A stretch of 64,000 bases of DNA from Flagellimonas oceani (GCF_011068285.1 NZ_CP049616.1:786501-850500); one strand, 5' to 3'; positions 49,697 to 59,096 are shown, counted from the stretch's first letter. Numbers and translations: made by a program. Notes: generated by a model from the letters alone, not told the origin.

Positions 49697-52097
49697 GATC
49701 AATCTTAGAACATATCATCCCATATTGGACATTCAGAACCATACGGTCTTTGCCAGCAACGGCAATGTGGTCTTATGCTACAAGGCGGAACTACCGGAAA
49801 TCTATTCCCTTTCCGAAGTCGATTTCGCAGAGCTGCACGGAATCTGGTTTCAGGCTTTCAAGTCCCTTCCTACGGGTACTGTCATCCATAAACAGGATGT
49901 CTATCAAAAATTGGGATATAATGCCGAGCAGTTCCCTAGCAAAACCTTTTTGGGAAAGGCGACCCATGATTACTTTAAGGGACGGGAACATTTGAACCAT
50001 CAGAGCTATCTCTTTTTTGTATTGCCTTTGGACAAAACGCTGAAGGCTGCTAAATATATCAACCCCTTTAGAAAGACCGAAAAAGGGCTACATCGCAAAC
50101 TAGATGTTCAAGTGGCGGGGTTCATCACCGCGGTGAACGATGCCGTTTCCTTTATCAACAACAGTCGCAGGGTGTCCCTGAGACCATTAAAGGAGAATGA
50201 AATTCTGGAGCATGCCCATGCCTACTTTAACGGCTTTAACCAAGGTTTCGATACCGATATCCAATTGGACAGAAAACAAATCGAGATCGGTGACCATTTT
50301 TTCGATGCCATTGCGGTCAACAACGAGGGCTGTTTCGGTGGTGGGGTACAGAGCAGCAAGACCAATGAAAGGTTCACCTCTGACGATTTCACCTTTCACC
50401 AGGGCTTTATTGATGGATTGGGGCTCGATCTGGACGAGAACCATATCGTCAACCAAATCCTCTATCTGGACGACAAACATAAATGGCGAAAACTGTTGGA
50501 CAAGAAAATAGAGGAGCTCAGTAAGAGTACCAATTTTGGCACCCAGAACAAAGTGGTGCTCAAAAAAATCCAGCATATCGTTGACCGTATCAACGAGGAT
50601 GACACCTCACGCATAATCAGAGGTCATCTGAACATTATTTTTTGGCATTCGGAAGTCGGCCAATTAAAACGGATAGCCTCACGGATCAATGCGGAGTTCA
50701 AGGAACTGGACATCGTTCCCTATTATCCCAGGGGCGAGGAGCGCAAGCATTACTTTCTGAACTCTTATCCCTGTCACGCCACCAATTTTTCCAATGAGGA
50801 CCTGTACGTGACCGATCTCAAGCATGCCCTTTGTCTCTATATCAACAACTCCAATTATAGGTCGGATACCTCCGGCATCATCTTTAATGACAGGCAGTAC
50901 AACATCCCTGTGTTGAAGGATGTCTGGGACAAACAAAAAAAACGTATCAAGGCACGGAACTTTGCCATTTTTGCCCCCACGGGCGAGGGGAAATCATTTT
51001 TGGCCAATAATATCCTGCGCCAATACTTCGAGATGGATGTCCGGTTGGTCATCATCGACCTGGGTGGTTCCTATGCCAAGTTCGCCAAGCTGTATCCCGA
51101 CCAACATATCATCCTTCGGTACGAACAGGGGAAGAACCTTGGCATCAATCCCTTTTACATCTCCAAAGAGGCCGACCTGACCCCGGAACGTTTGGAGGAT
51201 TTGGCTGTTTTCCTTTTGGAACTCCTTGCAGAGAGCAATGTGTCCAAGGCCCGGGAAGTGGCCATGAAAAAGGTGCTGCTGTACTACTATGAAAATATAC
51301 GCAAGGGACATTCCCTGGCCTCCCTCTATCGATTCGTGGATGACAACAAGGATACCCTTATCAGGGAACTGCGGATCAAGGAAACGCATTTTGGCGTCTA
51401 CGACTTTTTGCACATCCTCTCGGAATATGTGGAGGGTGGACTCTACAGTTTCCTGTTCAACGTGGGCGAGGACCAGAGCTATAAGATCGAGGACAAACGG
51501 CTCATCGTGTTTGAACTGGACGAGGTAAGGGACAACAAGGAAATCCTTTCCGTGATGCTAAAGCTCATCAAATCGGCCATCCAACGTACCATCTGGAGGA
51601 ACCGTTCGGAAAGGGGCATCATCCTCTTTGATGAGTTCGCCAAGCAATTGAAGTTCGATAATGTGCTGGAAAGTGTGGAGTTCTATTACCAGGCCATTAG
51701 AAAGCAGAACGGGGCCATTGGCATCATTTTGCAATCCATCAACCAATTACCCCAGAATTCCACCTCGGCCAGCATCCTTGAAAATACGCAGGTCATCTAC
51801 AGTCTGCGGAGCGAAAAAGGCTATGACGAACTGCAAAGGCGGTTGAACTTGTCCAGCCATGACCTGGACCAGCTCAAATCCATCCGCAACAACCTGACAG
51901 GGGAACGCAAGTACACCGAGATCTTTATCAAGATCGGCAAAGAAAGCAACATCTTCCGTTTGGAAGTGCCCCCAGAGGTCTATGCTGCCTACCTCACCGA
52001 CGGCCACGAATCCGACCGCATAATGCGGATTTATGAAAGGACGAATGATATGGAGCGGGCCATAAAGGAATTTTTAAACACCCAAAAAAATCAGTAA
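49689..52097 (+). CDS. traG: TraG-family conjugation ATPase, VirB4-like
   Basis: This is the 802-residue ATPase that powers pilus assembly and transfer. The N-terminal part is DUF3875-like (HPILDIQNHTVFASNGNVVL). Walker A APTGEGKS lies near 428-435 and Walker B GIILFDEFAKQL near 645-656. Motifs typical of the TraG/VirB4 group follow (QSINQLPQN, LRSEKGYDELQRRLN). Full length and uninterrupted, which supports a working element. Confidence 0.95.
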   Translation: MNKINLRTYHPILDIQNHTVFASNGNVVLCYKAELPEIYSLSEVDFAELHGIWFQAFKSLPTGTVIHKQDVYQKLGYNAEQFPSKTFLGKATHDYFKGREHLNHQSYLFFVLPLDKTLKAAKYINPFRKTEKGLHRKLDVQVAGFITAVNDAVSFINNSRRVSLRPLKENEILEHAHAYFNGFNQGFDTDIQLDRKQIEIGDHFFDAIAVNNEGCFGGGVQSSKTNERFTSDDFTFHQGFIDGLGLDLDENHIVNQILYLDDKHKWRKLLDKKIEELSKSTNFGTQNKVVLKKIQHIVDRINEDDTSRIIRGHLNIIFWHSEVGQLKRIASRINAEFKELDIVPYYPRGEERKHYFLNSYPCHATNFSNEDLYVTDLKHALCLYINNSNYRSDTSGIIFNDRQYNIPVLKDVWDKQKKRIKARNFAIFAPTGEGKSFLANNILRQYFEMDVRLVIIDLGGSYAKFAKLYPDQHIILRYEQGKNLGINPFYISKEADLTPERLEDLAVFLLELLAESNVSKAREVAMKKVLLYYYENIRKGHSLASLYRFVDDNKDTLIRELRIKETHFGVYDFLHILSEYVEGGLYSFLFNVGEDQSYKIEDKRLIVFELDEVRDNKEILSVMLKLIKSAIQRTIWRNRSERGIILFDEFAKQLKFDNVLESVEFYYQAIRKQNGAIGIILQSINQLPQNSTSASILENTQVIYSLRSEKGYDELQRRLNLSSHDLDQLKSIRNNLTGERKYTEIFIKIGKESNIFRLEVPPEVYAAYLTDGHESDRIMRIYERTNDMERAIKEFLNTQKNQ

Positions 52098-52115
52098 CCC
52101 ATAAATCCATATACA

Positions 52116-52715
52116 ATGAAAACGAACATCAAAAAGAGAATCAAGAGAACGACCCTAGGGCTTGCATTGGTCTTTGCCCTATCAATGCCCGGCCGTGCCA
52201 CGGCCCAGGGGATGCCCGTGTACGACAACGTGAACTTTATCAGCTTTATCAAATCGCTGTTGGAATCCGGCAAGCAGACCTCCAACCTGATGAAGACCGT
52301 CAAATTTATGAAACAGCAAAAGGAGAACATCGATAAGGTGAACAATGTCATCAAACAGTTAAAAGCGGTAAAGGAACTGGCCAGGAACAACCAACTGCTC
52401 TACGAAACGGTACAGAACGATCTTCGGGAGATATTGAACTCTCCCTATATCAAGCCCGAAGAAGTGACCCGCATCTCCGATTCCTTCAATGCCATCATCG
52501 AGAACTCCACAGCAGGTCTGGAATATATCGACCAGGTCCTATCCAACAACAACCTAAAGATGACCGATGGGGAACGTGCCGCCATCCTGAAGAGCAAGGA
52601 ACTGGAATCAAGGGAAATGGTGGCCGAGATCGAGGCCAAGACCCGAAGGTACCGGGAGATTATCGCTTTTAGAAGGATGCAGGATGTCATCAATGAACGG
52701 GAAGCAAAATTCTAA
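52116..52715 (+). CDS. traI: TraI-like conjugal transfer protein (VirB5/TrbJ-like)
   Basis: A 199-residue exported protein. The signal peptide (TLGLALVFALSMPGRATAQG) is followed by a largely alpha-helical body with coiled-coil stretches (MKQQKENIDKVNNVIKQLKA). Position between traG and traJ matches TraI (DUF4141-like) of Bacteroidetes conjugative elements. It has no relation to plasmid F TraI. Confidence 0.8.
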   Translation: MKTNIKKRIKRTTLGLALVFALSMPGRATAQGMPVYDNVNFISFIKSLLESGKQTSNLMKTVKFMKQQKENIDKVNNVIKQLKAVKELARNNQLLYETVQNDLREILNSPYIKPEEVTRISDSFNAIIENSTAGLEYIDQVLSNNNLKMTDGERAAILKSKELESREMVAEIEAKTRRYREIIAFRRMQDVINEREAKF

Positions 52716-52718
52716 TAG

Positions 52719-53561
52719 ATGTTGGGGATTGCATTGGGCATAGGATTGGAGTATGTGGACACGGTCTTCCGGACGATAAAGGACAGTGATTTCTCCCGAT
52801 ATACCCTTACGGGGATGAAAGCCCTGGCCGTACTCTTTTTTTTGATCAATATCCTGAAGAAGTACAACGAGGGCGTGGCCACCAACGAAGGTTATACCTG
52901 GGGGCTGAAACCCGCAGATCTGGCCCGTAACTTTGCCGTGGTCATTGTGGTCATTTTCTCCACTCAGGTACTCGAAGTCTTCGACGGCATATTGGTGGCC
53001 ATTGAATCGAGTTATCGAGACACGGCCCCGGCACTCCTCCCGTTACAGCTACAGGACGTGGACCTGGAACGGGAAGTGGGTGCCCTGGAGGCCGCCAAAA
53101 AGGCCATGGCACTGTTATACGAGGCTTTGGTGACCCCACTCTATGGATTAAAGATACTGGCCTTTATCATCGGGATGTTCCTGTGGCTGTTGGACATTTT
53201 TATCTATCCCCTGTTCCTTGCCGAACGTTTTTTCCTTTTGGGGATCATGCAGGCCTTCTTTCCTTTGGTCATCAGCTTGGCGGTATTCGAACGATTTCGG
53301 TCATTGGCCTATACCTTCTTTAAGCTATATGCCGGGGTTTATATGATCGTACCGGCCTTTTTTCTGGTCAATGTGTTCATCAACAATCTGTACACGGAGA
53401 TCAATACCAACTTTTGGGGCAACCTGTTCGGAACGGATTGGGGCAGCGCATTTTTTGCGCCCGTGCTGCAATTGGGATCCATCGGGTTTATCGTCCTGTT
53501 GAAATTCAAGCTATATCGGAAATCCATCTCGTTCACGTTACGCCTCTTTAACGGTGGATAG
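52719..53561 (+). CDS. traJ: TraJ-like conjugal transfer membrane protein (VirB6-like)
   Basis: A 280-residue polytopic protein with about six hydrophobic segments, for example LAVLFFLINILKK, NFAVVIVVIFSTQVLEVF, ILAFIIGMFLWLLDIFIYPL and VYMIVPAFFLVNVFI. It starts three bases after traI. The size and order fit TraJ, an inner-membrane channel component. Confidence 0.85.
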   Translation: MLGIALGIGLEYVDTVFRTIKDSDFSRYTLTGMKALAVLFFLINILKKYNEGVATNEGYTWGLKPADLARNFAVVIVVIFSTQVLEVFDGILVAIESSYRDTAPALLPLQLQDVDLEREVGALEAAKKAMALLYEALVTPLYGLKILAFIIGMFLWLLDIFIYPLFLAERFFLLGIMQAFFPLVISLAVFERFRSLAYTFFKLYAGVYMIVPAFFLVNVFINNLYTEINTNFWGNLFGTDWGSAFFAPVLQLGSIGFIVLLKFKLYRKSISFTLRLFNGG

Positions 53562-53585
53562 ACCATCATAAAAAACAATCAACTA

Positions 53586-54206
53586 ATGAAGACACCCTTT
53601 AAGAACATTTACCAGGTATTGAAACAGAACCGTTTTGTCGTACTGTCCGTGGTGACCGGGGCCACTTTGACGAGCATCACCGCCATAGTTATGATGGTAA
53701 AACTATACCGACAGGCGGTTGACTCTGCCTTTGCCATCAGTACCGAAGGCCAAGTGATTCCCTTGAAATTGGTATCGCAGCGCGAAAACCTTATGGTGGA
53801 GGCCCAGGCCCATCTGGAACTTTTCCATACCCATTTCTATCATATTGATGCTAGTAATTATGAACGAAACCTCGAAAAGGCCCTGTGGCTGGGCAACTCC
53901 TCAGTGGATGCCCTCTATCGGCAGAAAAAGGCCGATGGGGTTTACAATCGGTTGTTGCAATATTCCTTGGTGCAACGTGTATTGTCTATCGATACCAAGA
54001 TTGATATAAAAAAAGAACCCTATGCGTTTGAGACCAGGACGGTCTTTGAGATCAATCGGGGGCAGGTGACCGATACCTATGAATTGGTGACCACGGGGAA
54101 ACTGGTCCATGTAGACCGGAACTTTCCCCATAATACCCATGGGTTGTTGATAACGGATTTTTTTGAGAACACCTTACGAAAAATGGAACCAAATGAAGGC
54201 CCATAA
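53586..54206 (+). CDS. traK: TraK-like conjugal transfer protein (VirB8-like)
   Basis: A 206-residue protein with a cytoplasmic N-terminus, one membrane segment (FVVLSVVTGATLTSITAIVM) and a periplasmic domain (about 50-206). This is the VirB8 layout. The conserved start FKNIYQVLKQNRF is typical of TraK. traL, usually next, is not seen; only 44 bases separate it from traM. Confidence 0.85.
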   Translation: MKTPFKNIYQVLKQNRFVVLSVVTGATLTSITAIVMMVKLYRQAVDSAFAISTEGQVIPLKLVSQRENLMVEAQAHLELFHTHFYHIDASNYERNLEKALWLGNSSVDALYRQKKADGVYNRLLQYSLVQRVLSIDTKIDIKKEPYAFETRTVFEINRGQVTDTYELVTTGKLVHVDRNFPHNTHGLLITDFFENTLRKMEPNEGP

Positions 54207-54250
54207 CCTGCCCGACCACAGGCGGGTGGGCATTTTGAAAACATAGATCG

Positions 54251-55279
54251 ATGAAAATAGAAAAGAACAAAATCGTATTCTCGGCCGTGCTGCTCTGCAC
54301 CCTCCTTTTTCTGATAGGCTATTCGGTAATGGTACTAGGCGATGACGATGTGCCTGCAATGGACGCCAACCAGATTCCCGTACCGGAACTAGAGGGTGGT
54401 CAAAAGGAGTACGAGACCAAACTGGAGGCCCTGGACGATATCAAAAAGGAACGGGAGGTTACGGCCCCGTCGATTTATCCGGACCATATGGTGGACGAAA
54501 AAGGGTATTTCAATCCCGATTACATGGAATATGAAAAACAACGCATTATTGACAGCATCTACCAAATGGGCCAGTTACGGTATGAGGACCAGCGGTATCA
54601 GCATATCGGAAATAGAGCCCAAAGACCTGAACCCTCTCTAGAAAGGGAAAAGGACACCTTAAATGAAATCGATAAAAAGGATAGGGAGGTAGCGGCAAAG
54701 GAATTGGAATTGGAACACCAATTGTTCTTCGCTTCTTATCCCATTAAGAATGCAACCCTTGAATCTGGAAATACGGATGCATTTATTTACGTCCGGGTCG
54801 ATGGTACCCAGACCGTGCGAAAAGATTACCGCTTAAAAATGCGGTTAACAAAGGATGCCATCATTTATGGAAAGTTCTATCCAAGAAATACCCAACTATA
54901 CGGCTTTGTCAGTTTTAAGCCCCATAGGACCATGGTGGAGATTTCCAACATCGGACACATTCCCGTAAAACTCACGGCCCATGATATGCAGGATGGGGAA
55001 GAAGGCATCTATATCGTGAACACCTTTAGGTCGGAGGTCGCCCATGAGGTCATTGGGGATATGGTGGGGGATGTCAATGTTCCGGGCATGCCCGATATAT
55101 CCGGTATTACCAATACTGGGGCCAAAGGCATCAAAAAGATTTTCCAAAAGAACCACCGAAGTGTCAAGGTCACCATATTGGACAATTACCGGCTCATATT
55201 AAAACTGCCAAAATCCACTCCAGCCCAAGTCTTTGGAAAACCAATTGACATCGAAAAAGTATTAAAAGAAAATCTATGA
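54251..55279 (+). CDS. traM: TraM-like conjugal transfer protein (VirB10-like)
   Basis: A 342-residue protein. A short N-terminus and one membrane segment (IVFSAVLLCTLLFLIGYSVM) precede a charged linker (about 50-155). The C-terminal VirB10-type domain includes LTKDAIIYGKFYPRNTQLYG. TraM (DUF3714-like) spans from inner to outer membrane. It overlaps traN by four bases. Confidence 0.88.
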   Translation: MKIEKNKIVFSAVLLCTLLFLIGYSVMVLGDDDVPAMDANQIPVPELEGGQKEYETKLEALDDIKKEREVTAPSIYPDHMVDEKGYFNPDYMEYEKQRIIDSIYQMGQLRYEDQRYQHIGNRAQRPEPSLEREKDTLNEIDKKDREVAAKELELEHQLFFASYPIKNATLESGNTDAFIYVRVDGTQTVRKDYRLKMRLTKDAIIYGKFYPRNTQLYGFVSFKPHRTMVEISNIGHIPVKLTAHDMQDGEEGIYIVNTFRSEVAHEVIGDMVGDVNVPGMPDISGITNTGAKGIKKIFQKNHRSVKVTILDNYRLILKLPKSTPAQVFGKPIDIEKVLKENL

Positions 55280-56097
55280 CCATGCGAATCTTCATTATAA
55301 CCCTTGCTATAACATTCAACTCCTTCGCCCTCCAGGCACAGCAATCCATTGACACCCTATATGCCAACGACCAAAAAAATGTGGCCCTGTTTTTTCCCAA
55401 ACCTATTCGACAAGGAATCACTGGGGCATCCCATTTTGTATTTACTTATAACCGGGAAAAGGAACAGCACTTTGGGCTGTTACAGGCCAAGCCCGGAACG
55501 GAGAGTAATCTTCTGGTAGTTACTAATGACGGAAAGGTGTATTCCTATATCCTCAAATATGCCAGGGAACTGCCCATCTTGAACCGTTTCATATGGGAGC
55601 ATGAAAGTATCGGAAATGGAGTGCCGAACCCGGACCCTACAATGGAAGTCCCAAGGATTGATACTCTTGGTATGCAAAAGAAGGCCTATTTTAAAAGGGC
55701 CAGTGAGTACTTATTGAAGTCCGATTACCCACCCTTGGCCACCACAATCAAAAAGAGGATGAAACTGCAATTGGAGAAAATGGCCTATGATGGCAACGAG
55801 ACCTATTTGGTGGTCAAGGTAAGGAACGCTTCGGGCATCAATTTTGACATCGATTATTGCCATATCTATGTCGTAAACGGCAACAGGACCAAAAAGGCCT
55901 CCCATCAAAGGACTGGATTAAGACCTTTGTATGTCCATGATATGCCCGAGAGCATCATGGATGGGCTTTACAAGAGGTTCGTGTTCGTTATGCCCAAGTT
56001 TGTTCTGGGCGATAGGGAGCATCTTGAAATCGAGTCGAGGGAACGGAACGGGAGTAGGGTAGTAGTTCTGAGTTCAGATATCCAATCCAATAAATAA
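55276..56097 (+). CDS. traN: TraN-like conjugal transfer protein (VirB9-like)
   Basis: A 273-residue exported protein with signal peptide (MRIFIITLAITFNSFALQAQ). The beta-rich DUF4138-like body starts IDTLYANDQKNVALFFPKPI and later has NRTKKASHQRTGLRPLYVHD. It is the outer-membrane part of the channel and the last recognised transfer gene. A 53-base gap separates it from a convergent gene, so the operon ends here. Confidence 0.9.
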   Translation: MTMRIFIITLAITFNSFALQAQQSIDTLYANDQKNVALFFPKPIRQGITGASHFVFTYNREKEQHFGLLQAKPGTESNLLVVTNDGKVYSYILKYARELPILNRFIWEHESIGNGVPNPDPTMEVPRIDTLGMQKKAYFKRASEYLLKSDYPPLATTIKKRMKLQLEKMAYDGNETYLVVKVRNASGINFDIDYCHIYVVNGNRTKKASHQRTGLRPLYVHDMPESIMDGLYKRFVFVMPKFVLGDREHLEIESRERNGSRVVVLSSDIQSNK

Positions 56098-56150
56098 AGG
56101 TCTAAACAACCTACCTATCACTGAATTTTCCATCATACCGTATCAGGCAA

Positions 56151-57263
56151 CTATTCGTGATTTTGAAATCGCATATTGTCAACCCCCATTTTACGGTCGT
56201 AAGTCGTAGTATCGACTTCCATAAAACTTTTGTGAACCCATTTTTTCCATTCCAAATCCGTGGTCGTAAAAACAAGATGTCCAGCTTTATTTTCAAGAGT
56301 CTCAAAATTGGTAAGCCGATTAAGTTTCTTGACTGTTTTTTTATCGTTTGACTTTCCTGCTTTCATAAAGTCCAAAACATCTTTTTTGGTTTTTGGTGTA
56401 CTGCTTTCCTCCCCCTCTTTGCCAATAGCTTCCACGACAACGGACTCCAGTATTTTGTCCCATAAATCCTTAAAAAGTCGGGTGTTATTGTAGATTTCCA
56501 CGCCGTGTATTTCCCCATTGATGGCGTAGGCATAGCCGAGGGCATCCGGGGTGTCGATCAAATCTTTTAACGCATCGTGATAGGCCTCCTTGGCCTTGCT
56601 CAACTCTTCATTTTCCAAAGCCAACTGCAAACTGGTCTCGGAGACTTCATCGGCTACGTTTATGGCATATCCGTTTTTAACGGAAAGCTTTTCATTTAAA
56701 TGGGTCTTTTGTTCGGAGACCTTGCTCCATACCCTACCTTGGTTTTTGTCGTGTTTGGCCGCTAACTTTAGGTCTTTGGATGACAGCATTTTTGAATTGG
56801 AACTAAAGGCTACCACCTCTTCATCGGCCCGTTGTTCCCATCTGCCCTGTTCCACACAAAAGCTTTCCAAAGGAATATTTTGGGCCCTTGGCGGTATAAT
56901 TACATCGTACGCAATGGTTCTGTCCTGTTTTCCCCCTTTTAAGATATCCCCGGAATGTATGAACACATGATCATCACCGTTGTTGTCTATGGTGAGTTGA
57001 TTGACGGACCCGGTCTCTTTTACGTCAACTTGCTTTTGGGACATGGCTTCCGACAGCACCTTGTATGGTTTCCCTAAAATGTTCTCCCTTCCCGTTAGGA
57101 TAAACAAACGCAGGTTTTCAACAGTATGCGGATCGTTGATGGTAATTCCGTCCAAAACAAAAGTTTCATTGGGAATTTCCATAGAAACCAATGGTTTGGG
57201 CTCCTTGTTCTTACATGCAAGAATCGACAAAGAAAAGAATAGAGGAAATATTGTTTTTTTCAT
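56151..57263 (-). CDS. ARPP-1/DUF6569-like lipoprotein
   Basis: The signal MKKTIFPLFFSLSILAC has a lipobox cysteine at 17. The body matches the ARPP-1 (DUF6569) type: FIHSGDILKGGKQDRTIAYD, VIIPPRAQNIPLESFCVEQG and RWEQRADEEV, with a later GYAYAINGEIHGVEIYNN. Full-length, 370 residues from ATG 57263 (three more from 57272). No enzymatic function is established for the family. It lies between the transfer operon and the toxin pair, so it is cargo. Confidence 0.78.
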   Translation of the reverse strand: MKKTIFPLFFSLSILACKNKEPKPLVSMEIPNETFVLDGITINDPHTVENLRLFILTGRENILGKPYKVLSEAMSQKQVDVKETGSVNQLTIDNNGDDHVFIHSGDILKGGKQDRTIAYDVIIPPRAQNIPLESFCVEQGRWEQRADEEVVAFSSNSKMLSSKDLKLAAKHDKNQGRVWSKVSEQKTHLNEKLSVKNGYAINVADEVSETSLQLALENEELSKAKEAYHDALKDLIDTPDALGYAYAINGEIHGVEIYNNTRLFKDLWDKILESVVVEAIGKEGEESSTPKTKKDVLDFMKAGKSNDKKTVKKLNRLTNFETLENKAGHLVFTTTDLEWKKWVHKSFMEVDTTTYDRKMGVDNMRFQNHE

Positions 57264-57507
57264 AGTTTCCATGGTCTTGTTTTTTCCAAATATATGGATG
57301 GAAATACCTGGAAATCCAGTTACAATTAGGGAACAATACCCGTCGGGAAGTGAACCGACCTTTTCAATTAGGACAAAGTTGTGGATGCTTTTATCTCGAA
57401 ACGAATGTTTGGAAGAATGGTCAACAAGGGTTATAAGGTTCCATAGTACTTAAATTCCATGGGCTATAATGGCATACATATTGCATTAAAATGTAAACAA
57501 TTTTGTT

Positions 57508-57515
57508 TATATTTG
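57508..57515 (+). promoter_or_regulatory. Bacteroidetes -7-type box before the antitoxin gene
   Basis: TATATTTG matches the TAnnTTTG consensus. It ends five bases before the ATG at 57521, so the message could be almost leaderless. An upstream -33 TTTG is not well placed. Confidence 0.4.
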
Positions 57516-57520
57516 TATAT

Positions 57521-57997
57521 ATGACTTCTTATACAGAAAAATATAGGGGGATACACCCTGGTAGGGTCCTTGAAAGGGAATTTAAAAAGCGCTCGCTCAA
57601 ACAGCGTCCTTTTGCCCTGTCCATAGATGAACACCCCCAGACCCTGAACGCCATTACCAAGGGAAGACGAGGCCTTAATACTGCTCTTGCCCTTAAAATA
57701 GAGGAGAAATTAGGGTTGGAGGAGGGGAGCCTTGTTCTTTTACAGGCTTTTTATGATATCAAAAAAGAGAAAGAAGGACAAAGGTCAAGAACACCAAATT
57801 TTAAGATTTTACGAAAATCCCTTTTCTGGGATACCGATATCGAAAGTATTGATTGGGACGGGCAATACAAGGCCGTTATCCGTCGTGTCCTTGAGCGGGG
57901 CAATGTGGAAGAGCGGGAAGAGATTTCCCGTTTCTATGGAGACGGAAAAGTTACTTTGATCGCCAAATCCATAAATAAAATAGCAACTTCACTTTAA
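57521..57997 (+). CDS. Antitoxin of an AbiE-type pair, HTH and DUF6922-like
   Basis: The 158-residue protein begins with a HigA-like HTH (KYRGIHPGRVLEREFKKRSL, then QRPFALSIDEHPQTLNAITK). It ends with a short domain (ILRKSLFWDTDIESIDWDGQ, then RRVLERGNVEER), seen in the small proteins paired with AbiEii toxins. Start: ATG 57521 (a TTG at 57503 adds six residues). The toxin gene begins ten bases downstream. Confidence 0.78.
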   Translation: MTSYTEKYRGIHPGRVLEREFKKRSLKQRPFALSIDEHPQTLNAITKGRRGLNTALALKIEEKLGLEEGSLVLLQAFYDIKKEKEGQRSRTPNFKILRKSLFWDTDIESIDWDGQYKAVIRRVLERGNVEEREEISRFYGDGKVTLIAKSINKIATSL

Positions 57998-58007
57998 ACT
58001 GTCCAAT

Positions 58008-58664
58008 GTGCTACATTACAATACGGTAAGCGATTTGCTAAAAGAGAGCCTTGTCAAACTGATGGGCACCAAGGAATTTGAAGGCTTTAGGTTGGTTGGG
58101 GGAACCTCCCTGAGCCTGCATTTAGGGCATCGCGAATCGGTGGATATAGACCTTTTTAGTGACAAGCCCTACGGTTCCATTGATTTTAAGGCCATAGATA
58201 AGTATCTGGACGGGCAATTCCCTTACGTGGGCGATATTCGGGATTTGTTCCCTGGGATGGGAAAATCCTATCTAATTGGTAACGACAAGGACAATGCCGT
58301 AAAGCTGGATGTGTTCCACACGGATGATTTTATAACTCCTGAAATAATCGAGGATGGAATCCGTTTGGCCTCTGTTGAAGAAATCATTGCCATGAAGTTG
58401 GATGTGGTACAGCGTGAGGGAAGGAAAAAGGATTTTTGGGACCTGCATGAACTGCTTAATGATTATGGGATAGGGGAGATGTTACAATTGCACAAACAGC
58501 GATACCCTTATGGCCATGACAGGGCATTGATTATACATAATTTCACCAATTTTGAAAGGGCAAACGATGACTTTGACCCTGTTTGCCTCTGTGGAAAATA
58601 CTGGGAGTTTATAAAGGAGGATATCAAAGAGGCCGTTGAAGCATTTGGCAGTGGAAATTCCTGA
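58008..58664 (+). CDS. AbiEii/AbiGii-family nucleotidyltransferase toxin
   Basis: This 218-residue nucleotidyltransferase shows the family core LVGGTSLSLHLGHRESVDID, with the GGTSL motif and the D-I-D pair, followed by LFSDKP. Further on come VKLDVFHTDDF and VEEIIAMKLDVVQREGRKKD-FWDL. The start is a GTG at 58008, ten bases after the antitoxin. In related systems the toxin modifies tRNA or other targets and causes phage-infection abortion or element stabilisation. It sits about 110 bases from the right end repeats of ICE-1. Confidence 0.88.
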   Translation: MLHYNTVSDLLKESLVKLMGTKEFEGFRLVGGTSLSLHLGHRESVDIDLFSDKPYGSIDFKAIDKYLDGQFPYVGDIRDLFPGMGKSYLIGNDKDNAVKLDVFHTDDFITPEIIEDGIRLASVEEIIAMKLDVVQREGRKKDFWDLHELLNDYGIGEMLQLHKQRYPYGHDRALIIHNFTNFERANDDFDPVCLCGKYWEFIKEDIKEAVEAFGSGNS

Positions 58665-58776
58665 TATGTGGGCCAAGGATCCATCATTTCATGAAGTATT
58701 CTTTTCCCTAATAATCATTGCGCCGAATTGAAACCAATTCACTACATTTATAATGTGAAAGCCCATTTTTCACACG

Positions 58777-58800
58777 ACGATGTCCTATAGGATGTCCTGT
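58777..58800 (+). repeat. 12-bp repeats at ICE-1 right end
   Basis: ACGATGTCCTAT, identical to the left-end unit, is followed in tandem by the diverged AGGATGTCCTGT. It lies 57 bases inside the right core. Repeats at both ends support the element limits. Confidence 0.75.
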
Positions 58801-58857
58801 TGGAGAAATTGAAAATTAAGATTCTGGCATATAGTGGGTTATGATGGGGATTCCATC

Positions 58858-58871
58858 CCTGCCACCCCGAC
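58858..58871 (+). repeat. att-like core, junction of ICE-1 and ICE-2
   Basis: CCTGCCACCCCGAC, identical to 21853-21866. It is both the right end of ICE-1 and the left end of ICE-2. Confidence 0.78.
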
Positions 58872-59096
58872 TTAACTTATTTAAGTAAAATTAAAACACT
58901 GTTAATCTTATGATTTTCAGTGTTTTGTGTTTTTAGACATATCGTTTGAATTCATTTAAAACCATATAAAATCATATCAAGCGTGTTCCCATCGGGAGCA
59001 AACACTTACAGTTCTTGTTGTAACTTTAAATGACTTTTAGAGCCATTTTTCTTGTGTTTTGACTTTCACAGTATTCACACTCTAAAAGGTTACAAC

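Larger units (their letters stand above)
21853..58871 (+). mobile_element. ICE-1: integrative and conjugative element with PUL and defence cargo
   Basis: The element is bounded by identical 14-bp cores and carries a 12-bp tandem repeat pair close to each end. It contains integrase, ssb, oriT candidate, relaxase, coupling protein and a traE-to-traN transfer operon including a VirB4-type ATPase. Cargo consists of a sulfatase polysaccharide-utilisation locus, a restriction/Septu-like island and an AbiE-type pair. No break in any transfer gene was seen, so it may still move. Some Bacteroidetes tra genes (traL, traO, traQ) were not found between traI and the end. Confidence 0.85.
58665..59096. other. 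Junction region between ICE-1 and ICE-2
   Basis: No gene is visible. It contains the right-end 12-bp repeats (58777-58800), the att-like core (58858-58871) and, on the ICE-2 side, a dyad GTTCCCATCGGGAGC near 58984-58998. The integrase of ICE-2 starts 225 bases after the core, as in ICE-1. Confidence 0.7.
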
